This document shows, piece by piece, positions 56,889 to 64,000 of a DNA stretch of 64,000 nt. The stretch spans positions 1,116,001 through 1,180,000 of the forward strand of contig JAEBUN010000002.1 of NCBI GenBank assembly GCA_023014365.1, read 5' to 3'. The stretch's first letter is position 1; the number at the start of each line of letters is the position of its first letter. The position numbers and the translations under genes were made by a program. The notes beneath the pieces were generated by a model. It had not been told where the DNA came from and made no database searches. It was given only the letters and a program-made list of their open reading frames with translations. The DNA is from Lepiota brunneoincarnata (Eukaryota > Basidiomycota > Agaricomycetes > Agaricales > Agaricaceae).

Positions 56889-57554
56889 CTGTTCTTTTGT
56901 ATTATTATCGGGTGCCTATGTCTGCAATGAGCCTGATCACTCACAGTATCGCTACTTTAAGAGACAGTAAGCAGCTGGAACAACAGGCCTGGGGCCAATG
57001 TACTTGGAGCTTCGCACGCAGCGTGACGTCACGGGAACCGTGGTTTAAAGATATAGAAATACTATACGTATAAGCGACCCGATGCAACCAGAATATGTAG
57101 ATACATGCGTTGATGCGTAGAGGAGGATCTTCAAAGATCAACTACAAGAGCAATCACCAAGTCGTAGAGGGGTTTGAGGCAAGGATCAGGTGACATTGAA
57201 AAAAGAATCTCGTGCATTTCGTAGATGGAGAAGCAGAGGGGGCGGTGAAGAAGGACCGTAAGAATTGGGATGAGAGAGAGGATAGGTTATTGTACAGGAC
57301 CAGGAGGAAGCAAAACGAGCAGCATATACCGAAGCCAAAAATGAGATATATGTAATTGGGAATATAGAGACAGATATAGGGTTCAAGGGAGGGAAATAGT
57401 TGGCGAATGACTGAACCCAGTCTATACGGATATAGTCGGGTGGAAATGGTGCTTGATGTTTAAGACATATGATAGTGAATGGGTGCTTCCGATAAAGATA
57501 GAACCGTAGCGCTAGCGTCGTATCTAAGAACTTGGGGGTTGGGATTGGAAAGCT
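56889..57554. other. Intergenic, no gene seen
   Basis: Lies between the small mitochondrial-type gene and the KEN-box gene, both on the minus strand. Purine-rich on the plus strand around 57180-57420. No conserved peptide is found. Confidence 0.5.
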
Positions 57555-58736
57555 TCAGTCGTTGTCATGTTCGCCGTTGACCTCTTCCTCCAAGAGACGC
57601 CTCATCGCTTTCCTCTCATCTTGGGAGGGGCAGTGTTGTGCCTTCCCGAGTCTAGTGCCTACACCGACGCCAAATATTGACAACCTTCTTGGTGTCAATG
57701 TCTCCCCATCTTTCAGCGCAAATGCTTTGGGTGATGTTGCGGGCATGAAGGGGTGATGAGCACTGGGAGGGGAAAAGAGCAGAGCCTTTTCGGAGGGAGG
57801 TGCTACGGCAGTCCTGCGCAACTTTCTTCGTGGAGGTAGATTTTCCTTCACCAGCTCCCTTGCATCAATTGGCTCGGCCTCCACCAAATCAGCGCCGGGT
57901 TGGTTTTGGAGTGATACAAGGGGAGAAGCAAGCGTGGACACCAGTACAGGGGAAGTAAGCTTGAGAGTGGGAATAAGGATGTGGGGGTCCTGATAAACGT
58001 TAAAACCAGGGTAGTGGATAGACTGAGTGTCAAAAGCTGGAGGCAGTTCGCGTGGAACAGGTGTAAAGTCGAGGTACCGTTGAGATTGAGATGGTGAACT
58101 GGAAGATGAGGGAATAGGCTGGCTGTGGGACTGGGTATGGGGTGGTTGGGACTGCGACTGGGAGGACAGTAACGAAGCGTAATCCTCATTTGGCCCGAAA
58201 TTTCTGGATTGCGAGCAGGACCGAGACTTGATCTCGGGTGAGGGAGCTAGCCTTCGGTCTGGCTGCTCACCAGAGCAGCAGGAAGGTATCTTGTCTGCAG
58301 CAATGGCGTTCTTCGGCGTGCCAAAGTCAAGCCTGCGCGCAGGGCTGTCAGGACCAGTTAGCACTTCGGAAAGTGTTGCCATGTTTTGCTGGTGGTGTTG
58401 GGGGGTCTTGGTAGGATTATTTGGGGAAGCTAAGGTTGAAGACGAAGCGGAGGTTGAGAACGGGCTTTTCACAGCAAATAGGCCCTCTTCACTCAGAATT
58501 CGCCGTTTTGCTGGACTGTAAGTCACGAGTGTCCCTGGTGAGACAGGCCGTTTGGTGCTTGAACCAAGTTTTCCAGGGGTGCTGTGTACGGGGGGTGGAG
58601 GGAGGAACTGCTCAAGAGGGAGCTCAACAAGGGGGCCGCGCATGCGACGAGAGGACGAGCGACGTGCATCTCTTGAGGATGGCACCGCAGCCATTGTGGT
58701 TGGAGAAAGGGAAAAAAACGAAAACGAGTTCGACAT
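57555..58736 (-). CDS. Disordered protein with KEN box and many SP/TP sites
   Basis: A single exon of 393 residues from ATG at 58736. I do not recognise a fold. Visible features: an Arg/Ser-rich start (RRSSSRRMRG), PVSPGTLVTYSPAKRRILSE, a Gln/Ser/Pro-rich middle and VKENLPPRRKLRR, which contains the canonical KEN degron followed by a proline and basic residues. The C-terminus is SIFGVGVGTRLGKAQHC... DERKAMRRLLEEEV. KEN boxes target proteins to the APC/C, and clustered SP/TP sites suggest CDK phosphorylation. A cell-cycle substrate is therefore a fair guess, unproven. It starts 124 bp downstream of the Pol I subunit on the same strand. Confidence 0.7.
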   Translation of the reverse strand: MSNSFSFFSLSPTTMAAVPSSRDARRSSSRRMRGPLVELPLEQFLPPPPVHSTPGKLGSSTKRPVSPGTLVTYSPAKRRILSEEGLFAVKSPFSTSASSSTLASPNNPTKTPQHHQQNMATLSEVLTGPDSPARRLDFGTPKNAIAADKIPSCCSGEQPDRRLAPSPEIKSRSCSQSRNFGPNEDYASLLSSQSQSQPPHTQSHSQPIPSSSSSPSQSQRYLDFTPVPRELPPAFDTQSIHYPGFNVYQDPHILIPTLKLTSPVLVSTLASPLVSLQNQPGADLVEAEPIDARELVKENLPPRRKLRRTAVAPPSEKALLFSPPSAHHPFMPATSPKAFALKDGETLTPRRLSIFGVGVGTRLGKAQHCPSQDERKAMRRLLEEEVNGEHDND

Positions 58737-58860
58737 TGTCCTCGTGTTTCTACACTTTCCCAGCCTGTCACTATCGCGTGACGTAACGTGTTCATTATGT
58801 CACGGCGCTTGCTATCTTATCTCTAGGTGTATATTAGATTACTTTTCACCAGCCTCACTC

Positions 58861-61800
58861 TCATACTGCCATGACGACATCAAACACACCAGTTCCTGTC
58901 GCATTCGGCCGGCCTAGGACAATGTTTCCAGAGGGGGTCGAGAGATCGTCAAAGTCGCCGTACAATGTCGCGTCCGAAAGAAACGAGGCAGTAGTTTCAT
59001 ATGATGCTTTGAGTAGTGGCGACGGATTCGTCGAGATCCCTTTGCGGTTAAATGGCTTGTAACCGCCCTCAAATGTCTAGTGACCTATTAGCTTGGATAA
59101 TATTGGGTCAGGTCAACAGGATGTACCATGTAGTCCGCGATCAACTCGAGATGCCGCCTGTCCACTCCAATGTTGTATACTCCGAAGACGCCGCTCATTT
59201 CCCGCAGGATGGCTGCACGGGCCATCTCTACTCCGTACGTCTTGAGGATCGCGTTGATATCGTTCGAATATATCTCATCGTCTTCCAGAATACTCATCCC
59301 CGAACCCCCCGCAAACTCCCACATTCCGCGCAGGTTAGATCCATTCGTTGCGAGCTATGCAGGAAAGAAAACGTAGGAGGAGAAAAAAGTAAATCAAAGT
59401 TAGAACAAGATTAAGGAAATGGATCGATGGCTGACTTTGATTTCGGGCTCCTGCCCTTTTTTGCTGTCATCCTTAGCTTGGAAACAGTCGATGATACCGG
59501 GAATTTCGCGGATCACAGTTGAGCGGCAGGTCCGTTCTATGATGCCAACGAATAAAAGCTTCGGCATATCTGTCGTGAACTAACAAGCGCCTTTGAGACA
59601 GCTTTCTGAACGAACGTACGCGTAGACTTACCTCTAGCTCGAACATGCATTGTGCCGGTGTGAACTCAAATGAAGTCGTCTGATGCAGGTGCGAAGTGAA
59701 TGACTCCGATACCCGAGCAGCCTCCTTCTCGATTGATGACTTCTTTTTCTTCCCCCCCTTACCACTATCAGCCACCACACCGTCCTCATCTTCGGCATAC
59801 GCAGCTTCAATCTCCGCGTCATCGAACTCACCCACGTTGTCCTCTTCCTCCCCCTCCTCGTCACTCTCATATGTCGCATGTTGTTTCTTCTGTTTGGCCC
59901 GTTTCTCATCATCTGCGCCACCATCACCAACCTCACTCTCCTCCTCATCCCCTCTTTTCTTCTTCGGTGTTTCCTCTTCTCCCTCCTCTGCGTCTTCACT
60001 TCCATCTTCATAGACACCAATATTCTTCCCTTTTCCGAGTTCTGTAATTTGACTTCTCAGATCAGCATCCAACCGTTTCATCTCGTTTGTGAGCTCCTTT
60101 TTGAGTATCAAGGGGAACTGAACAGCGAACACATTCAAGATTTCGAGTGGCTCAATGTCGTATTCTGCAGCGTATTCCTCTTGAGGGAAGAAATTGATAT
60201 CAATACTGAATATTGCCCGCCGTGCTTGGCCCATGACTCTGGACGTTTCACGCACTACGACGTTTTCGACAAGCTTGGAGAGGGCGACACGACTGGCTCG
60301 TTTGCAAAACAGATCAATCTCAGCTTGGGGGGTACCTGGACGGAGTCGCATTGTCATGGAAGGTGTCTTGGGTTTTTGTGATGCGGTCATGACGATTTCC
60401 CGTAGGCGAGGAATACCGAGAGTGACATTGGCGGCACCATGTCCTGTTGATCAGTTTGTTAAGCCGTAGAAGATCAAAGACAAGCGAGCGCAAATACCGG
60501 CGAAGTGGAACGTATTCAGGGTCATTTGGGTCGATGGTTCACCAACGCTAGAGTCATGAGCCTCAGCAGATCGCAAACATCAAGTGCCAAGCTTAGTGCG
60601 CACCCCTGAGAAGCTAACAATCCAACAGCCTCGCCGGGCTCCACCAGGCTGCGCATATACTTGACATTCATCACCAATTTGAAATTGTATCCCAACATCT
60701 TTTCTTGTCTCCGCCTGAAAAACTCTTTATCCTCTCCTTTCTTGGTGAGCAGTTTGTTTGGGTTCGACTTCACGTATTGATCCACAGCCAGCGCGAACTG
60801 TTCGGATGTTGCACCCAAGTGTCTGCTCGGGCTATAAGACACTAGCGCAGGATCATATTTATCCCGCTTTGACGGTCGGCCCTTGTTTGTCCTCTCGGTA
60901 GACCTCTTGAGCACCTTCTTCATGTACGCTATCGCGGTAGTGTCATCAACGGCACCCGCGACGCGACTGGGTTGCAGCCGCATAACCAGCGACTCCTCGT
61001 TCTGTGCGATGAAATCAAACTGATATAGGTGTTTCTGCTTCGTCACGTCCAATGCATCACCACCGTACGCGAATTGGTAAACCGAATTGTCACTTCCTCG
61101 AACAGTATGGTCATAGTGCACGCGTATGCCCTCTAAATGTTTGATGAGGCACCGCTGAAGGTACCCTGACCGAGATGTCTTTACAGCAGTATCAATCAGA
61201 CCTTCACGTCCCGCCATACAATGGAAATAAAATTCTTGGGGTTTGATACCTGTCAAGAAGCGGCTCGCGACATAGCCACCAGCAATAGCCTTCGTCTCAA
61301 AGGGCCGGAACGAGGGAAGTGTCTTTCCGCTAACCATGACGGGAACACGGCGGCCTTCAAGTTCCTGTTGACCTAGGCTACAAGAAATTTGACGAGCATT
61401 GACTGCAGAGCCTTTAGCACCAGACTGGGTCATTGTCTGCATGTTATTATGCGGAAACTTGCGCAGCAAGTCGTGTGGTAGACACGCGTCGGATATTGAC
61501 GACGTGAGTTTGGATAGCTTGGTCTTGACAGTCATATCAAGACCCGCCATCTTACTATCGTCACGTAGTACATCTTGCAGAAGGGCTCCCAGTGCAGCAG
61601 GTATTTCTTCCGGCGGCGTATTCTTGAGGGATGGAAAGTTCTCAATGGCTGCCTCTGTACCCCAACTTTTCGCCTTGTCGAGGAGTTCGTCGCGCTTGCG
61701 GTCTCCTTCCGACGTCAGTATCAGGTCGTCCATCCTACATGTGAAGGCTCGATGCTGTAAGAATTTGGTGAACAAACGGCTCAGAATGCCGAGTAGCTTT

Positions 61801-64000
61801 CCAGCTATATCGGTGCCGTAGAGCTCATAGACGGAGTGCACCAGACCATAATCACTAGCACCAAACGCCGCTTTGTCCAGAACACCAGATAGGAGCTCTC
61901 CGTCCATGAACACGACTTTGTCTTCTTTGGAGTCTTTCCCCCAAAGGAAGCTGGGCACCTTTGTTTTCGCGTTGAGATTGAGGCCCTTGAACCGAGGGGG
62001 AGTAATGTTCTTGAGTATGGTCGATATCTAGAGCTTTGCCCTTAGTTTGTTCGTCGTATTATAGGAATAACACGCCTTACGATCTGCTTGCCCGTCCATA
62101 GCGGCTTAGGTTTCCATATTGCAGGAGGGAGGGTCTCTAACCTCCCTACTGTGCAGTAATCCTCGCCTTCTGGCCTCAGTGCCCCATAGAGTAGCTGAAA
62201 ATATTCATCACGTGCGAAAAACGCGTCTTGGCTCGTCATCCATACACCAGCGACGATGTGATCCTGAATCAAACCACGCAATGGGTTACCTGATGTCGGT
62301 ACCAGGTACTGGTTATCGGTGTTGGCAATCATCATGGCTTCCGCTCGTGCGACATGGTTTTCTGTAGGAAAGTGTCTTAGCATGAGTATGTTGCGCTGGC
62401 CGGCTGAGACGCACGAGGGAAGTGAATGTTCATCTCTGTAATATGAGGGCTTTAGATCTCCGTCTTATCCAAGTAGTCACTTTTTGAACTCACCATCACC
62501 GTCGAAGTCGGCTATACGACCAGTAGGTGTCAGTAAGCAACAAGGTATGAGTAGCGATGTCAGGACTTGCCATTGTACGAGTTACTTGAATAAATATATT
62601 TAGTGATCTGACCGCCAGGAGGGCATGGATACATACCAGTTAGCATAGTGCATTCGAATGGTTTTCTCTCCCTTCAACACCTTCGCCTTGTGCGCCATCA
62701 TACTTGGTTTGTGCAAAGTCGGCTGCCGGTTAAGAATCAAGACATCTCCATCTTTCAAGTGTCGATACACCTTCTTGTTAATAGCAGCAGTCCGAGTATG
62801 AAGGCTCTTCCTGGATGTTGCTGCATGTTCCCTTTCTTGGGGAGTTAGAAGCTGATTTGCAATCGCCGTCCGTTGTTCAACAGTGAGTTTATCCTGGTTA
62901 TTGTCTCAGTAAGTAGCATCTGTGCACAACCACAGTCGAACTCACCAAGGATTGTTGGTGACCATCCTCATACTCAACCATGCTTGCTCCAGGATATCCA
63001 TGCGGGCCAGCGATAACTAGCCGACGCATTTCGTGAAAGTTTGCAGGGGTGACAGGTTCGGGAAAAGTGAGCTTTCGAGCAAACACTGGAGGTACACCAA
63101 TTTCGTTGGGTTCGATGTTGACATCTGGGGAGATAACAGAACGAGCGGCATAGTTGACGCGCTTACCCTGATAAACATAAGACTTTCACACCTTCAACGA
63201 GTAGTCAGATGGGACTCACCATCATATTTTTTCGGAAGAGGCCCTCCTTTTTCTCTAGCCCTTGTTTCACGCCAGCTGGGGGGAGTTTACCTTGCCGTAT
63301 GGGTTGTGGGTTCTTGCTACTATCTATGAAGCTATTGACATCCACCTGCAACTGCACTAGGCGTTGTAGAAGTCCAGTCAGGAGAGTCTTTCGATGACCT
63401 TCGTCCACTGGTTCGTCCTTTTCCTGCTGTAGCGCTCGTAGCTCAACATTGATATCCCGCGTGGCGTATGAGGTAGTCAAGATTCGAGCCAACATTTCAT
63501 TCTGTGGATGTTCAAATAGTGTTTCGCCCATCTTGGCCGGTGGGCGGAATCGTGTTGGGGAAACAATTATGGTTTCCATGAAAAACATGTCGGCGGAGGC
63601 ATAGCTGAGCTCTTCCAAAGAAATTGGAGCGAAGGGGCCGTGGCGACCGAAAACAAGAGAACAAATAACGGCTTCGTTCCGGAAAATGCGACGCAGGTGC
63701 GCACGACATTCTTCCGGCGCCATGACTCGTTCATTGCGGCCTCTCGAAGTCTTCACTTTGCCGTTAGCTGCCCTCGGCAACTGATCTGCCCTCGCATCTG
63801 TGTCAAACATTCCCTTCCCAAGGTCTACTGTTTCCGCCTCTTCACTCCTTTCCTCTTCCAGGTCTGATTCCTCACTCTCCTCAGCTTGAGACCGATTCAT
63901 TTCAACATCAGAATCCACCGTGGGCTTGGGCTGTTGGTGTAGAGAGAAGTTCCCCGTTTTCTCTGCTAATAACACATCTGGACGTTTTCGTGAAAGCGAA
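58861..64000 (-). CDS. RPA190: RNA polymerase I largest subunit (A190/RPA1), N-terminus cut by window
   Basis: Exons from the right: >64000-63220, 63167-62946, 62893-62637, 62584-62571, 62511-62494, 62435-62415, 62361-62081, 62027-60604, 60547-60498, 60443-59632, 59579-59436, 59354-59127 and 59076-58861. Landmarks: the acidic insert [52 protein letters not shown], the catalytic SYNADFDGDEMN (three Mg2+-binding Asp), [15 protein letters not shown] and PLWTGKQI. The bridge and trigger regions [19 protein letters not shown] and [16 protein letters not shown] follow. Then comes the long acidic Pol I-specific jaw insert (about 59745-60010). The end is [20 protein letters not shown]. The enzyme transcribes rDNA in the nucleolus. 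The catalytic loop sits on exons of 14, 18 and 21 nt, and the intron at 62570-62512 begins with GC. Confidence 0.95.

Noticed and set aside
58871..59062. 63-codon plus-strand frame starting [15 protein letters not shown]
   Set aside because: It is antisense to the last exon of RPA190 (59076-58861), whose minus-strand translation matches the conserved Pol I C-terminus.

Overview
The window looks like nuclear DNA of a filamentous basidiomycete, most probably an Agaricomycete. It is gene-dense on both strands. Nearly every gene is cut by many short introns (about 45-75 nt, GT...AG with CTAAC-like branch points), and several exons are only 14-36 nt. The gene content is eukaryotic housekeeping plus families typical of agarics: Svp26/TEX261, Lcl2, a Cys2-type acyltransferase and a repeated-cysteine membrane protein. 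All exon joins below were made by eye from splice sites, reading phase and family conservation.

Layout. 0-3.4 kb: a cut-off unknown exon, a proline-rich unknown gene and a spacer with a cluster of TTCATGAA palindromes. 3.4-13.3 kb: an HVA22/REEP membrane protein with a very long tail, BUD31, a KHA1-type K+/H+ antiporter, a stomatin-like protein and an EVE-domain (THYN1-like) protein. 13.3-16.8 kb: a gene-poor gap with an A11-T9-G20 tract. 16.8-31.1 kb: a membrane-anchored spermidine-synthase-like protein, a BTB protein, a repeated-motif membrane protein, a 2-oxoglutarate dioxygenase, an orphan, RCC1 and an aldehyde dehydrogenase. 31.2-42 kb: ESCRT-III Vps60, a mitochondrial serine/homoserine O-acetyltransferase, a serine-rich unknown, ESCRT-III Did2, Svp26 and a leucine-rich-repeat protein. 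42-50 kb: a synaptojanin-type phosphatase, SF3A3 and eIF4A3. 50-52.7 kb: a second gene-poor gap. 52.7-64 kb: SF3B6, Lcl2, a secreted PEBP, Tma22/DENR, a small mitochondrial-type protein, a KEN-box unknown and the largest subunit of RNA polymerase I (its N-terminus lies beyond the window).

Functional themes. Four genes act in spliceosome or exon-junction complexes (BUD31, SF3A3, eIF4A3, SF3B6). Several act in membrane traffic (Vps60, Did2, Svp26, synaptojanin, HVA22). Close head-to-head pairs (SF3A3/eIF4A3, SF3B6/Lcl2, stomatin/THYN1, Did2/Svp26, HVA22/BUD31) imply shared promoters.

Two features stand out. The catalytic loop of Pol I (NADFDGDEMN) is spread over three consecutive exons of 14, 18 and 21 nt, one flanked by a GC-AG intron. 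Second, many otherwise intact conserved genes contain single-base offsets, nearly always in the direction of one extra base. This looks more like insertion-type consensus error than gene decay, but it needs checking.
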